A stretch of 64,000 nucleotides of DNA from Streptomyces sp. AC512_CC834 (GCF_019049325.1 NZ_JAGMUO010000029.1:21782-85781), one strand, 5' to 3'. Positions 31,033 through 40,523 are shown, counted from the first letter of the stretch. Notes: a model not told the origin generated them from the sequence alone. Numbers and translations: made by a program.

Positions 31033-31935
31033 TCACAGCGCCGCCCGGATCGCCCCGTCGATCTCCGGGAACGCGAAGCGGAAACCCGACTCCAGCAGGC
31101 GGGCCGGGAGGACCCGGGCACTGCCGAGGACGTCGCCCGCCATCTCGCCGAGCGCGGCACGCAGCACCGGCGCGGGCACCGCGAAGGGCGTCGGCCGGTG
31201 CAGCACCCGCCCCATCGCCACGGTGATCTCACGGTTCGTCAGCGGGCGCGGGGCGGTCAGATTGAACGGGCCGGACAGGTCCTCGCGGTCCATCAGGTGC
31301 CGGATCGCCGCCACCTCGTCGTGCAGCGCCACGAAGGACCAGTACTGCGACCCGTCGCCCAGCCGTCCGCCGAGCCCCGCCCGGAACAGCGGGAAGAGCC
31401 GGCCCCAGGCGCCGCCCCCGCGCGCGACGACGAGCCCGGTCCGGGTGAACACGGTCCGCACGCCCGCCTCCAGGGCGGGCGCCGCCGCGGCCTCCCACTC
31501 CACGCACAGGGACGGCAGGAAGCCCTCTCCCGCGGGCGCGCTCTCGTCCACGGCCCGGTCGCCGGTCTCCCCGTAGAAGCCCATCGCGCTGCCGTTCACG
31601 AAGACCCGCGGCGGCCGCTCCAGCGAGGCGACGGCCTCCGCGAGCGCCGTCGTGCCGTGCACCCGGCTGCTGCGCATACGTGTCTTGTACGCGTCGGTCC
31701 AGCGGCGGTCGCCCACCCCGGCCCCGGCCAGATTCACCACGGCGTCGCAGCCGGCGAGTCCGGCCGCGTCCACCCGCCCGTTCTCCGGGTCCCACCGGAC
31801 CTCGTCCGCGCCCTGGGGCGCGCGCCGCACCAGGCGCACCACCTCGTGCCCGTCCGCGGTCAGGGACCGCACCAGTGCGCTGCCGATGAGACCGGAGGCG
31901 CCGGCCACCGCGATGCGGGAACGTTCCAAGTCCAT
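31033..31935 (-). CDS. TIGR01777-type epimerase (SDR39U1/YfcH family)
   Basis: Rossmann protein of 300 residues. N-terminus IAVAGASGLIGSALVRSL (GASGLIG), then AVVNLAGAGVGDRRW, FVNGSAMGFYGETGDR and an SDR-like centre with EWEAAA. The C-terminal LLESGFRFAFPEIDGAIRAAL is diagnostic of the family with DUF1731. Role unknown; E. coli YfcH and human SDR39U1 are relatives. It is convergent to nothing close and divergent from the GNAT gene (72 bp apart). Confidence 0.88.
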   Translation of the reverse strand: MDLERSRIAVAGASGLIGSALVRSLTADGHEVVRLVRRAPQGADEVRWDPENGRVDAAGLAGCDAVVNLAGAGVGDRRWTDAYKTRMRSSRVHGTTALAEAVASLERPPRVFVNGSAMGFYGETGDRAVDESAPAGEGFLPSLCVEWEAAAAPALEAGVRTVFTRTGLVVARGGGAWGRLFPLFRAGLGGRLGDGSQYWSFVALHDEVAAIRHLMDREDLSGPFNLTAPRPLTNREITVAMGRVLHRPTPFAVPAPVLRAALGEMAGDVLGSARVLPARLLESGFRFAFPEIDGAIRAAL

Positions 31936-32007
31936 GCGCCCATCCTGCCGGGTGGCCGCGGAAAAACCCCGGACCGGCCCCCGCCACCGCGTCGTACAGT
32001 GATCGTC

Positions 32008-32496
32008 ATGCCAGCCCCGCACATACGCCCTGCCAGGTCCGAAGACGAGGAACCGCTGCGCCGGCTCGACCGCGACACCTGGTCCCACCTGCACGCCGTC
32101 GACCCCCCGCCCGGGCCCGACGCGCCCTTCTTCCGCGAGCATTCGGGTCCCGGCGACCACCTCGTCGCCGAACTCGACGGCACGCTCGTCGGCTACGTCC
32201 GCCTCGGCTTCCCCACCGAACTGGCCTCCAACGCCCACGTACGCCAGATCCGCGGCCTCGCCGTCGCCGACGCGGCCCGCGGGCACGGCGCCGGGCGCGC
32301 CCTGGTCCGCGCCGCCGTCGAGGAGGCCCGGCGCCTGGGTGCCCGGCGCATCACCCTGCGCGTCCTCGGCCACAACACCGCCGCACGGAAGCTCTACGAG
32401 TCCGAGGGCTTCGTCGTCGAGGGCGTGCAGCCGGAGGAGTTCCACCTCGGCGGCGCGTCCGTCGACGACGTACTGATGGGCCGGTTCCTGACGTGA
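32008..32496 (+). CDS. GNAT family N-acetyltransferase
   Basis: Acetyltransferase of 162 residues. Acetyl-CoA motif A is RQIRGLAVADAARGHGAGRALVRAA in outline (landmarks LAVADAARGHGAG), and motif B is HNTAARKLYESEGFVVEG. Start ATG 32008; an in-frame GTG at 31999 is possible. Substrate unknown. Converges on the MarP-like protease. Confidence 0.9.
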   Translation: MPAPHIRPARSEDEEPLRRLDRDTWSHLHAVDPPPGPDAPFFREHSGPGDHLVAELDGTLVGYVRLGFPTELASNAHVRQIRGLAVADAARGHGAGRALVRAAVEEARRLGARRITLRVLGHNTAARKLYESEGFVVEGVQPEEFHLGGASVDDVLMGRFLT

Positions 32497-32539
32497 CCGG
32501 CCGGGCCCGCGCCCAGGGCGTGAGTGGCCGCGCCCGCGC

Positions 32540-33724
32540 TCAGGACGTGACCGGGTCGCCCGTGTCCACCGGCTGCGTCGCGTCCGCCGCGCTCCGCGCG
32601 TCGGCGGCCACCTCGGCCGCCGTCAGCACGTAGCCGGTCTCCGCGTCGGAGGTGGAACGGGCGAACACCACGCCGTACACCCGGCCGTCGGTGGTCAGCA
32701 GCGGTCCGCCCGAGTTGCCGGGGCGGACCGTGGAACGGATCGAGTAGATCTCGCGGGTGACGTTCTCGTCGTTGTAGATGTTCTGTCCGGTGGCGCGGAT
32801 CCGGTTCGCCACCGTCGCCGCCCGCAGATCCAGGTCGCCGTCCTGCGGATAGCCCGCGACCACCGCCGCGTCGCCGCGCGCGGCGTCCTCGTCGAAGCGC
32901 AGCACCGGCGCGGTCAGGTCCGGGACGTACAGCACGGCCACGTCCTTGTCCGGGTCGAAGAGCACCACCCGCGCCCGGTGCTCGGGACCCACCCCGCCGA
33001 CCCGCACACCCGGGTCGTCGATGCCGGCCACCACATGGGCGTTGGTCATCACGTGCTCCGGCGCGTACACGAAGCCGCTGCCCTCCCGGCCCTGGGTGCC
33101 GGCGACGCCCTCCACCTTCACCGTGCTGAGCTTGGCCGCCCTGGTGGCCGCCGCCGTGACACTGTCCCCCGAGGGTTCGGCGACCTCGGCGGCCGACTCG
33201 TTCTCGAACGGGTTGAAGACCTGCGGGAACCCCGCGTCGGCCAGCGCGGACGTCGCCCCCGAGAACCACGCCGGGGTGGTGTCCGGCATCACCCGCTGCA
33301 CGGCGCCCAGCAGCGTCGAGTCCCGGATCGCCGAGGTGAGCAGCGAGGACGAGGAGGCCGCCAGGACGCTCGCCGCCACCCACGCCACGATCAGCGCCGC
33401 CGCCGAGTTCGCCACCGCCCCGCCGACGCCGTCGGCCACCCTGAGCGGACCGGCGTCCAGTTCCCGGCGCAGGCGCAGCGCGAGACGCCCCGCCAGCTCG
33501 TGGCCCACCATCGCCGGCAGCAGCACCGTGACCACCGCGGTCACCGTCGCCGCCGTCGAGCCCGCCGCCACCAGATCCATCACCCACGGCAGGATCCACA
33601 CGCCGAGCACCGCGCCGCCCACGAAGCCCGCCAGCGAGACACAGCCGGCCACCAGTCCGCGCCGGTAGCCGGAGACCGCGTAGACCAGCACCACCAGCGC
33701 CAGCACGATGTCGAGCAGGTCCAC
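32540..33724 (-). CDS. MarP-like membrane serine protease (CvpA-trypsin)
   Basis: Protein of 394 residues. The first ~150 residues are a CvpA-type region with four hydrophobic helices (IVLALVVLVYAVSGY, VSLAGFVGGAVLGVWILP, VTVLLPAMVGHELAG, VANSAAALIVAWVAASVLA). An extracytoplasmic trypsin-like domain follows with catalytic His in TNAHVV (~226), Asp in DPDKDVAVL (~256) and Ser in RPGNSGGPL (~336). This matches mycobacterial MarP, a protease needed for acid and oxidative stress resistance. GTG 33724 has GGCGG upstream. Partner unknown here, although a peptidoglycan amidase gene is divergent next door and MarP is known to act on a peptidoglycan hydrolase in mycobacteria. Confidence 0.92.
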   Translation of the reverse strand: MDLLDIVLALVVLVYAVSGYRRGLVAGCVSLAGFVGGAVLGVWILPWVMDLVAAGSTAATVTAVVTVLLPAMVGHELAGRLALRLRRELDAGPLRVADGVGGAVANSAAALIVAWVAASVLAASSSSLLTSAIRDSTLLGAVQRVMPDTTPAWFSGATSALADAGFPQVFNPFENESAAEVAEPSGDSVTAAATRAAKLSTVKVEGVAGTQGREGSGFVYAPEHVMTNAHVVAGIDDPGVRVGGVGPEHRARVVLFDPDKDVAVLYVPDLTAPVLRFDEDAARGDAAVVAGYPQDGDLDLRAATVANRIRATGQNIYNDENVTREIYSIRSTVRPGNSGGPLLTTDGRVYGVVFARSTSDAETGYVLTAAEVAADARSAADATQPVDTGDPVTS

Positions 33725-33948
33725 GCGAACCGCCTTTCTACCGGACCCCGGGACCCTCAGTACGTGCCGTACCGGCTCGGTGATCAGCCTTGGGCGCACG
33801 ATTGTCCGAAAAGCGGCCACCGCCGCGGTCGGGCTCGTGCGAGCGGGTGTGTGCGGTCACCTCTGAAACGCCGTGGACCAGGACGATGGTTCCACCGGGT
33901 GGCACACCCCACATCGCGGACAGACCGGATCCGCCGGACAGTGGGTCC

Positions 33949-34776
33949 ATGCGAGTCTTCCGAGGACCGCGCGGAGCCCGGGAGCGACGTGCCGCCCGCA
34001 TACCCGGCGCCCACCGGGCACCGGTGGCGGTACGGGCGCTGCTCGGCGCTCTGCCCGGGCTGGCCGCCGTCGCCGCGCTGGCGCTGTGCGCGAGAGGTGT
34101 GGAGCAGGCGGCCGAGACACAGGCCGCCGAGGCCGCCCCGGCCGCCGCCGCCGACCCGTACGCAGCGCCCCGGCCGCCGATCGTGCCCCGGTCGGACTGG
34201 CTGGGCGACGCCGCCCGCGCGCAGCCCGCCCCGCGCTACGACGACCGGGTCCTCGCCGTCTTCGTCCACCACACGGACACGCCGAACGGCTACGACTGCG
34301 CCGACGTGCCGGCCATCCTCCGCGGTGTGTACCTCGGCCAGACCGGCGCCCGGGACTGGGACGACATCGGCTACAACTTCGTCGTCGACCGCTGCGGCAC
34401 CATCTACGAGGGCCGGGCCGGCGGCATCGAGCGGCCCGTCACCGGCGCCCACACCCAGGGCTTCAACCACCGCACCACCGGGATCGCCGCCCTCGGCACC
34501 TTCACCGCGGGGGTGCCCGTGCCCGACGAGCTGACCGACGCGATCGCGGCCGTGGCCGCCTGGAAACTCGGCGAGAGCGGCACCGACCCGCGCGCGAAGG
34601 TCGCCCTGGTCTCCAGCAACGGCCTCAGCCGGTACGCCGCGGGCGCCACCGCGACCCTGCCCGCCGTCGCGGGCCACGACGACGGCTACCAGACGAGCTG
34701 CCCGGGCGCGGCCCTCACCGCCCGCCTGCCGGACATCAGGGACACGGCGGCCCGCCTCCAGGGCCGCTCCGGATGA
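33949..34776 (+). CDS. PGRP-type N-acetylmuramoyl-L-alanine amidase
   Basis: Exported amidase of 275 residues. A hydrophobic signal (ALLGALPGLAAVAALALCARG) near residue 33 precedes an Ala-rich linker. The PGRP/amidase_2 domain contains the zinc ligand region AVFVHHTDTPNGYDC near 106, YNFVVDRCGTIYEGRAGG near 146, HTQGFNHRTTGIA near 168 and zinc/Cys region GHDDGYQTSCPG near 245. It cleaves the stem peptide from muramic acid in peptidoglycan. ATG 33949 is the best start; the frame is open upstream and a longer form is possible. Confidence 0.9.
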   Translation: MRVFRGPRGARERRAARIPGAHRAPVAVRALLGALPGLAAVAALALCARGVEQAAETQAAEAAPAAAADPYAAPRPPIVPRSDWLGDAARAQPAPRYDDRVLAVFVHHTDTPNGYDCADVPAILRGVYLGQTGARDWDDIGYNFVVDRCGTIYEGRAGGIERPVTGAHTQGFNHRTTGIAALGTFTAGVPVPDELTDAIAAVAAWKLGESGTDPRAKVALVSSNGLSRYAAGATATLPAVAGHDDGYQTSCPGAALTARLPDIRDTAARLQGRSG

Positions 34777-34792
34777 ACCCACCCGGGCGGCC

Positions 34793-34846
34793 CACTCCGG
34801 GCACTCCGGTGACTCCGGTCGCTCGGGTCACTCCGGTCACTCGGGT
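34793..34846. repeat. 9-bp tandem array x6 overlapping a stop codon
   Basis: Six 9-bp units (CACTCCGGG, CACTCCGGT, GACTCCGGT, CGCTCGGGT, CACTCCGGT, CACTCGGGT) at 34793-34846. The last unit and part of the fifth fall in the C-terminal codons of the DUF4240 gene, whose stop is at 34837. Confidence 0.85.
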
Positions 34847-35358
34847 CCGAACCGCTCCGTCAGCCGGGGCAGGCGCTCGGCGACGGACCGGTCGTTCTCC
34901 AGGTCGATCGGCGTGCCCAGCGGCTCGGCGGGCGCCGGCGCGATGCCCAGGTCCGGGGCGACGGTACCGGTGAGCTGCTCGTAGGCCTCGTCGGCCGCGT
35001 AGCCCAGCTCCTCGCCGTCGCCGTCCAGCTCCTCGTCGAAGTCTTCCAGCAGCTCGGCGAGCGAGTCGGGCTCGTGCACCGCGCCCTCGTACACCTCGCG
35101 GCCCTGGCCGATCAGCCAGCACCGGAAGTAGTCGAAGGCGTCGTCGCTCGCCCCGCCGAGGAGCACCCAGGCGGCGCCCCACAGGTCCCAGGTGCAGGCG
35201 CGGTTGTAACGGGCCTCGAAATGGCGGGCGAAGTCCAGCACCAGGTCCGGGTCCATCCCGAGCAGCCGCTCCACGAGCAGGTCGGCCTGGTCCTCGGGAT
35301 CGCCGTCGGCACCCTGCCGGGCGGCGTCGATCAACTCCCAGAACTCCGTCTCGTCCAT
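34837..35358 (-). CDS. DUF4240 domain protein
   Basis: Acidic cytoplasmic protein of 173 residues. The N-terminal half MDETEFWELIDAAR, LVERLLGMDPDLVLDFARHF, DLWGAAWVLLGGASDDAFDYFRCWLIGQG is the DUF4240 signature. The C-terminal tail ends LTERFGPE. Found widely in Streptomyces, function unknown. ATG 35358 or the GTG just before it (35361) is the start. Confidence 0.9.
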   Translation of the reverse strand: MDETEFWELIDAARQGADGDPEDQADLLVERLLGMDPDLVLDFARHFEARYNRACTWDLWGAAWVLLGGASDDAFDYFRCWLIGQGREVYEGAVHEPDSLAELLEDFDEELDGDGEELGYAADEAYEQLTGTVAPDLGIAPAPAEPLGTPIDLENDRSVAERLPRLTERFGPE

Positions 35359-35427
35359 CACTGGTCCAGCATCGGTCCTGGAGGGGTGGGACGCACGTGG
35401 AGTGCGGCGGATCGTTATGCGGCGATC

Positions 35428-36459
35428 TCAGGTGCCGACGGGGTCCGCGTCGGCGTACAGGCCCGCCAGCCGCCGGGCGCTTCGCGCGAACCGTTCCCGC
35501 AGGCCCCCGGGCGCCAGCACCTCCACCTCGGGGCCCAGCCCCGTCAACTGGGTGTGCGCGACCTCCTCGGACTCCACGGGCAGTGTCACCGTCACCCATC
35601 CGTCCGCGTCCGGCGCCCCAGCGGCCGACAGCGCCTCCCGGGCGGACGTCGCGTCCACGGCGTACGGCAGGGCGCGCACGCCCCGCTCGGACAGCCGCAC
35701 CACCACCTCGGACCGCAGGATCGACCGCGCGAACTGCTCGGCCCGCTCCGCCCAGAACGCGGGCAGGTCGAAGTCCTCGTCCCGCGCGAAACGCTCCCCG
35801 CCCGCCGCCACCGCCGTGAACCGGTCGATCCGGTACACCCGGTACATGCGGTACGGCCCGCCGGGCCCGCCGTCCTCCGCGCCCGACCCCGCCCCCGCGA
35901 CCCGTGCGCACAGGTACCAGACTCCCGCCTTGAGCACGAGCCCGTACGGCTCCAGCTCCCGGACCACCTCGTCCTGCCCGCGCCGGTAGCGCGCCGCGAC
36001 CGGCCGGTCGTCCCAGACCGCGTCGGCCACCGCTGGCAGCAGCTCGGGCGTCCCGGGCTCCCGGAACCAGTTCGGCGCGTCCAGATGGAACCGCTGGGCC
36101 GCTGTACGGGAGGCGTCCCGCAGGGAGGGGAGCAGGGCCGCCGACACCTTCAGGTGGGCCGCCGAGGCCGCGTCCTGAAGGCCCATCTCGCGCAGCGCCC
36201 CGGGGACCCCGGACAGGAAGAGGGCCTCCGCCTCGCCCCGGGCCAGCCCCGTGAGCCGCGTGCGGTATCCGCCGATCAGCCGGTAGCCCCCGGCCCGCCC
36301 GCGCTCCGCGTACACCGGCACGCCCGCCTCCGACAGCGCCTGCGCGTCCCGCGTCACGGTCCGCTCCGACACCTCCAGCTCCCCGGCCAGCTCGGCGGCG
36401 GTCATGCTCGGGCGGGACTGGAGGAGCAGCACCATCTTGATGAGGCGGGCAGCGCGCAT
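35428..36459 (-). CDS. HTH-WYL domain transcriptional regulator
   Basis: Regulator of 343 residues. N-terminal DeoR-like HTH: LIKMVLLLQSRPSMTAAELAGELEVSERTVTRDAQALSEAGVPVYAERG (landmarks AAELAGELEVS, GVPVYAERG). A central WYL domain carries AARYRRGQDE, VLKAGVWYLCARV and YRVYRIDRFTAV. The C-terminal WCX-like extension ends ARRLAGLYAD. WYL domains sense ligands, often nucleic-acid related. It is 103 bp from aceE on the same strand but separated by a terminator. Confidence 0.9.
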   Translation of the reverse strand: MRAARLIKMVLLLQSRPSMTAAELAGELEVSERTVTRDAQALSEAGVPVYAERGRAGGYRLIGGYRTRLTGLARGEAEALFLSGVPGALREMGLQDAASAAHLKVSAALLPSLRDASRTAAQRFHLDAPNWFREPGTPELLPAVADAVWDDRPVAARYRRGQDEVVRELEPYGLVLKAGVWYLCARVAGAGSGAEDGGPGGPYRMYRVYRIDRFTAVAAGGERFARDEDFDLPAFWAERAEQFARSILRSEVVVRLSERGVRALPYAVDATSAREALSAAGAPDADGWVTVTLPVESEEVAHTQLTGLGPEVEVLAPGGLRERFARSARRLAGLYADADPVGT

Positions 36460-36483
36460 GTCCACATCATGCAGGAGAACCCG

Positions 36484-36513
36484 AGAAGGCCCCCGCCGAA
36501 GCGAGGGCCTCCC
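36484..36513 (-). terminator. aceE terminator hairpin
   Basis: Minus strand GAGGCCCTCGC ... GCGGGGGCCTTC forms an imperfect stem with G-T pairs around a TTCG loop, about 50 bp past the aceE stop. Confidence 0.65.
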
Positions 36514-36562
36514 GGACAACTGCCAGACCTTTACCGGCCTTGGCCCTTACCAGCCTTGGCCC

Positions 36563-39265
36563 TTACAGGCCGTAGCGCTCGCGCGCCTCCTTCACGGCCG
36601 TCGCCTTGACCTCGCCGCGCCGGGCGAGCTGGGCGAGGGCCGCGACCACGACGGACTCCGCGTCGATGCCGAAGTGGCGGCGGGCGGCGTCCCGGGTGTC
36701 CGACAGACCGAAGCCGTCGGCGCCGAGCGACGAGTAGTCCTGCTCGACCCACTGCGCGATCTGGTCCGGGACCTGGCGCATGTAGTCGGAGACCGCCAGC
36801 ACCGGGCCCTCGGCACCCTGGAGCGCCTGGCGGACGTACGGCGTCCGCTCCTCGCCGCGCAGCAGCGCCGCGTCGGCGTCCATCGCGTCCCGGCGCAGCT
36901 CCGTCCAAGAGGTCGCGGACCACACGTCGGCGGCCACGCCCCACTCCTCGGCGAGCAGCCGCTGCGCCTTGAGCGTCCAGTGGATCGCCGTACCGGAGCC
37001 GACGAGCTGGATGTGCGGGGCGTTCGCGGCCGGGGCCAGACCCGCGGACTCCGCCGTGTTGAAGCGGTACAGGCCCTTGACGATGCCCTCGTCGACGCCG
37101 GCGCCGGACGGCTTGGCCGGCTGCGGCATCGGCTCGTTGTAGACCGTCAGGTAGTAGAAGACGTTCGGGTCCTCGCCCGGAGCCGCCTCGCCGTACATGC
37201 GGCGCAGACCGTCCTTGACGATCGCCGCGATCTCGTACGCGAACGCCGGGTCGTACGACAGCGCGGCCGGGTTGGTCGCCGCGATGGCCGGGGAGTGGCC
37301 GTCCGCGTGCTGGAGACCCTCACCGGTCAGCGTCGTGCGGCCGGCGGTGGCGCCCACCAGGAAGCCGCGGCCGAGCTGGTCGCCGAGCTGCCACATCTGG
37401 TCGGCCGTGCGCTGCCAGCCGAACATCGAGTAGAAGATGTAGAACGGGATCATCGCCTCGCCGTGCGTCGCGTACGACGTCGAAGCGGCGATGAAGTCGG
37501 CCATCGAACCGGCCTCGGTGATCCCCTCGTTGAGGATCTGGCCGTTCTTGGCCTCCTTGTAGTACATGAGCTGGTCGCGGTCGACCGGCTCGTACGTCTG
37601 GCCCTTGGGGGAGTAGATCCCGAGGGACGGGAAGAGGCTCTCCATGCCGAAGGTGCGCGCCTCGTCGGGGACGATCGGCACCCAGCGTTTGCCGGTCTCC
37701 TTGTCCCGGACCAGGTCCTTGACCAGGCGGACGAAGGCCATGGTGGTGGCCACGTTCTGCGAGCCGGAACCCTTGTCGAAGGACGCGAACGCCTTGTCGG
37801 CGGCCGGGGGCAGCGGCGCGAGCGGGTGGACGCGGCGGGCCGGGGCCGGGCCGCCGAGGGCGGCGCGGCGCTCCTGGAGGTAGCGCACCTCGGGGGAGTC
37901 GGCGCCCGGGTGGCCGTAGGGGACCACGCCGTCGGTGAAGTCGCTGTCCTTGATCGGCAGGCCGAGCAGGTCGCGCATGTCCTTGAACTCGTCCACCGAG
38001 AGCTTCTTCATCTGGTGGTTGGCGTTCTTGGAGGCGAAGCCCGAGCCGAGGGTGTGGCCCTTGACCGTCTGGGCCAGGATCACGGTCGGCGCGCCCTGGT
38101 GCGCGAGCGCGGCCCGGTAGGCGGCGTACACCTTGCGGGACTCGTGACCGCCGCGCGAGAAGTGGAAGCACTCGAGGATCTTGTCGTCGGACAGCAGCTT
38201 GGCCATCTCGGCGAGCGCCGGGTCCTTGCCGAAGAAGTCCTCGCGGATGTAGGCGGCGTCGCGCGTCTGGTACGTCTGCACCTGCGCGTCCGGTACCTCG
38301 CGCAGCCGGCGTACGAGGGCGCCGGTGGTGTCGAGCCGGAACAGCTCGTCCCACGCCGTGCCCCACAGCGACTTGATCACGTTCCAGCCGGCGCCGCGGA
38401 ACTGGGCCTCCAGCTCCTGCACGATCTTGAAGTTGGCGCGGACCGGACCGTCGAGGCGCTGCAGGTTGCAGTTGATGACGAAGGTCAGGTTGTCCAGGCC
38501 CTCACGGGAGGCGAGGGTGAGCGCGGTGGTGGACTCCGGCTCGTCCATCTCGCCGTCACCGAGGAACGCCCACACGTGGGAGTTCGTCAGGTCCTTGATG
38601 CCGCGACTGGTCAGGTAGCGGTTGAACCGCGCCTGGTAGATCGCGGAGATCGGGCCGAGGCCCATGGAGACGGTGGGGAACTCCCACAGCCAGGGCAGCC
38701 GGCGCGGGTGCGGGTAGGACGGCAGCCCGTTGCCGCCGGCCTCGCGGCGGAAGTTGTCGAGCTGCTCCTCGCCCAGCCGGCCGTCGAGGAAGGCGCGGGC
38801 GTAGATGCCGGGGGAGGCGTGGCCCTGGACGTAGAGCTGGTCGCCGGAGCCGTCACCCTCCTTGCCCTTGAAGAAGTGGTTGAAGCCGGTCTCGTACAGC
38901 CAGGCAGCGGAGGCGAAGGTGGCGATGTGGCCGCCGACGCCGTACTTGCTGCCGCGGGTCACCATCGCCGCCGCGTTCCAGCGGTTCCAGGCGGTGATCC
39001 GCTGCTCCATCGCCTCGTCGCCGTCCACGGTGGGCTCGTCGGCGGTCGGGATGGAGTTGACGTAGTCCGTCTCGAGGAGCTTGGGCAGCGCCAGGCCTGC
39101 GCCCTCGGCGCGCTCCAGTGTGCGGCGCATCAGATACGCGGCACGGTGCGGCCCGGCCGCCTGGGTGACGGCGTCCAGGGAGGCCTGCCACTCGGCGGTC
39201 TCCTCGGGGTCGCGGTCCGGGAGCTGGTCGAGCTCGCTCGGCTGGATGGCTTTGGGGTCGGTCAT
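36563..39265 (-). CDS. aceE: Pyruvate dehydrogenase E1 component, homodimeric
   Basis: Large single-chain E1 of 900 residues that decarboxylates pyruvate with thiamine diphosphate and acetylates the E2 lipoyl group. The ThDP motif is [10 protein letters not shown] near residue 240 with the Asn in [12 protein letters not shown] about 28 residues later. Other landmarks: [22 protein letters not shown] substrate region ([11 protein letters not shown]), [15 protein letters not shown], and [19 protein letters not shown] in the transketolase domain. ATG 39265 has AAGGCGG upstream. E2 and E3 genes lie 1.3-4.5 kb upstream on the same strand, separated by a GntR regulator. Confidence 0.97.
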   Translation of the reverse strand: MTDPKAIQPSELDQLPDRDPEETAEWQASLDAVTQAAGPHRAAYLMRRTLERAEGAGLALPKLLETDYVNSIPTADEPTVDGDEAMEQRITAWNRWNAAAMVTRGSKYGVGGHIATFASAAWLYETGFNHFFKGKEGDGSGDQLYVQGHASPGIYARAFLDGRLGEEQLDNFRREAGGNGLPSYPHPRRLPWLWEFPTVSMGLGPISAIYQARFNRYLTSRGIKDLTNSHVWAFLGDGEMDEPESTTALTLASREGLDNLTFVINCNLQRLDGPVRANFKIVQELEAQFRGAGWNVIKSLWGTAWDELFRLDTTGALVRRLREVPDAQVQTYQTRDAAYIREDFFGKDPALAEMAKLLSDDKILECFHFSRGGHESRKVYAAYRAALAHQGAPTVILAQTVKGHTLGSGFASKNANHQMKKLSVDEFKDMRDLLGLPIKDSDFTDGVVPYGHPGADSPEVRYLQERRAALGGPAPARRVHPLAPLPPAADKAFASFDKGSGSQNVATTMAFVRLVKDLVRDKETGKRWVPIVPDEARTFGMESLFPSLGIYSPKGQTYEPVDRDQLMYYKEAKNGQILNEGITEAGSMADFIAASTSYATHGEAMIPFYIFYSMFGWQRTADQMWQLGDQLGRGFLVGATAGRTTLTGEGLQHADGHSPAIAATNPAALSYDPAFAYEIAAIVKDGLRRMYGEAAPGEDPNVFYYLTVYNEPMPQPAKPSGAGVDEGIVKGLYRFNTAESAGLAPAANAPHIQLVGSGTAIHWTLKAQRLLAEEWGVAADVWSATSWTELRRDAMDADAALLRGEERTPYVRQALQGAEGPVLAVSDYMRQVPDQIAQWVEQDYSSLGADGFGLSDTRDAARRHFGIDAESVVVAALAQLARRGEVKATAVKEARERYGL

Positions 39266-39376
39266 GTCGCCGCCTTCCTCAGTCGAAGGGGGTTCCCTCA
39301 TCGGCAAGGGTTCGGGGTGCCCTAAGTCTTTGGCAGGACAGGGCTGGGCTCCGGTGGGAGTCCCAGCGTGACTCTA

Positions 39377-39400
39377 ACTCGCTGATCGATGATCGATCAA
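39377..39400 (-). promoter_or_regulatory. aceE promoter with 17-bp palindrome
   Basis: TGATCGAT-G-ATCGATCA at 39383-39399 has perfect 8-bp arms around one base. On the minus strand TTGATC (39400-39395) and TAGAGT (39376-39371) are spaced 18 nt like -35/-10 elements, so the palindrome would overlap the promoter, 110-130 bp upstream of aceE. A GntR/FCD regulator gene lies immediately upstream and is a candidate binder. Confidence 0.6.
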
Positions 39401-39558
39401 AGGGTTGAGGGGTAAAACCTCTTGATAACGAGAAAGTCGGCACGGGGTGCCTTCGGCGATGGCACGGAGTGACCTGTGCTGGTGAGTGTTTGTGCAGGTG
39501 AGCGCGGTCGAGCTCGGGTGGTTCGGGGGTGTGGCGGGTGCGGGTGCGTCGTGGCTGA

Positions 39559-39622
39559 TCGCGCAGTTCCCCGCGCCCCTGAAACGGCTGCGCCGTTCTC
39601 AGGGGCGCGGGGAACTGCGCGA
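39559..39622. repeat. Long hairpin repeat (GCGCAGTTCCCCGCGCCCC type)
   Basis: Arms of 24 bp (39559-39582 and 39599-39622) are perfectly complementary and enclose an inner ACGGC/GCCGT pair. The right arm contains a 23-nt sequence identical to 44065-44087. This is a common Streptomyces intergenic element and probably terminates the GntR transcript. Confidence 0.85.
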
Positions 39623-39690
39623 ATCGGGGGGTCTGGGGGCGCAGCCCCCAGGGACGGGACGGGGCGGGAAGGGGCGGCGGGGGCGGAAAA

Positions 39691-40314
39691 CTACGGTCGG
39701 GGGGCGCAGCCCAGGACGTGGGACTTGACGATCTCGGGGATGCGGGGGTCCCGGCGTCGGAAGGCGGCGACCAGCTCCTCGTGCTCCTCCGCGTAAGACT
39801 GCTGCACCGTCCCCAGCCACCGTATCGACAGCGCCGTGAACACCTCGATCCCCAGCCCCTCCCACGTGTGCAGCAGCACCGAGTTGCCCGCCGCCCGCAC
39901 CAGCTCCCGGTGGAAACCCACCGTGTGCCGCACCTGGCCCGTCCCGTCGGACACCCGGTCCGCCTCGTACAGCGCGGCGACGTGCGGTTCCAGGGCCGAG
40001 CAGTCCACGGCGAGCCGGTCCGCCGCCAGCTCCGCCGCGATGGCCTCCAGGCCGGCCCGGACCGGGTAGCTCTCCTCCAGGTCGGCGGCGGTCAGATTGC
40101 GCACCCGCACGCCCTTGTTCGGCGCCGACTCGATCAGCCGCAGTGACTCCAGCTCCCGCAGGGCCTCCCGCACCGGCGTCTGGCTGACCTCCAGCTCGGT
40201 GGCGATCCGGCGCTCCACGATCCGCTCGCCCGGCTGCCAGCGTCCGCTGATGATCCCTTCCAGGATGTGCTCGCGGATCTGTTCGCGCAGCGAGTGGACG
40301 ACGGGCGCGGTCAT
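39691..40314 (-). CDS. GntR family (FCD) regulator
   Basis: Regulator of 207 residues. N-terminal winged helix: SLREQIREHILEGIISGRWQPGERI, VERRIATELEVSQTPVREALREL (landmarks GERIVE, TPVREALR). The C-terminal FCD domain shows metal-site type residues: Asp/His in YPVRAGLEAIAAEL, GFHRELVRAAGN and FRRRDPRIPEIVKSHV. FCD regulators often respond to carboxylic acids, and its position between E1 and E2/E3 genes suggests control of the pyruvate dehydrogenase genes. GAAGGAG precedes the start. Confidence 0.92.
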   Translation of the reverse strand: MTAPVVHSLREQIREHILEGIISGRWQPGERIVERRIATELEVSQTPVREALRELESLRLIESAPNKGVRVRNLTAADLEESYPVRAGLEAIAAELAADRLAVDCSALEPHVAALYEADRVSDGTGQVRHTVGFHRELVRAAGNSVLLHTWEGLGIEVFTALSIRWLGTVQQSYAEEHEELVAAFRRRDPRIPEIVKSHVLGCAPRP

Positions 40315-40357
40315 GAGAGCTCCTTCGGGAGAGGGCCCCTTCGGCCCGCTGGGGCGA

Positions 40358-40372
40358 TTGACGTTTAGACAA
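40358..40372 (-). promoter_or_regulatory. Imperfect dyad upstream of the GntR gene
   Basis: TTGTC-n5-GTCAA on the minus strand (4 of 5 arm pairs match) lies 44 bp upstream of the GntR start. It could be part of the promoter (TTGTCT as -35) or an operator. It differs from the aceE palindrome. Confidence 0.35.
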
Positions 40373-40462
40373 TACGGCCGTCACGGCGGGCGGGAAGGGC
40401 GCATGGGGGCGCTTTTACGCAGGTGAGACGAGACTTACACGCCGTGCCGGGGCCGAACGCGA

Positions 40463-40500
40463 CGGTGCCCCCGTCCGGAGTGTTCCGGGCGGGGGCACCG
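40463..40500 (-). terminator. lpd-sucB operon terminator
   Basis: A 17-bp stem (40463-40479 with 40484-40500, one G-T pair) and 4-nt loop, 24 bp past the sucB stop. Confidence 0.85.
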
Positions 40501-40523
40501 TACAGGCCGACTGTGCGGGGGGA

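Larger units (their letters stand above)
39266..39690. other. aceE upstream intergenic region
   Basis: This 425-bp gap contains the aceE leader and palindromic promoter (39371-39400), then GC-rich non-coding sequence with a long hairpin (39559-39622) and a partial copy of a second repeat (GGTCTGGGGGCGCAGCCCCC, 39631-39650). I see no supported gene. Confidence 0.7.

Noticed and set aside
30985..31035. C-rich stretch as a regulatory or G-quadruplex element
   Set aside because: The CGCCCCGCCCC and CACCTCACCT runs are short and irregular; no evidence of function beyond base composition.
36404..39325. Plus-strand frame of 973 codons antisense to aceE
   Set aside because: Shadow of aceE; low-complexity Leu/Gly/Arg composition and no recognisable domain.
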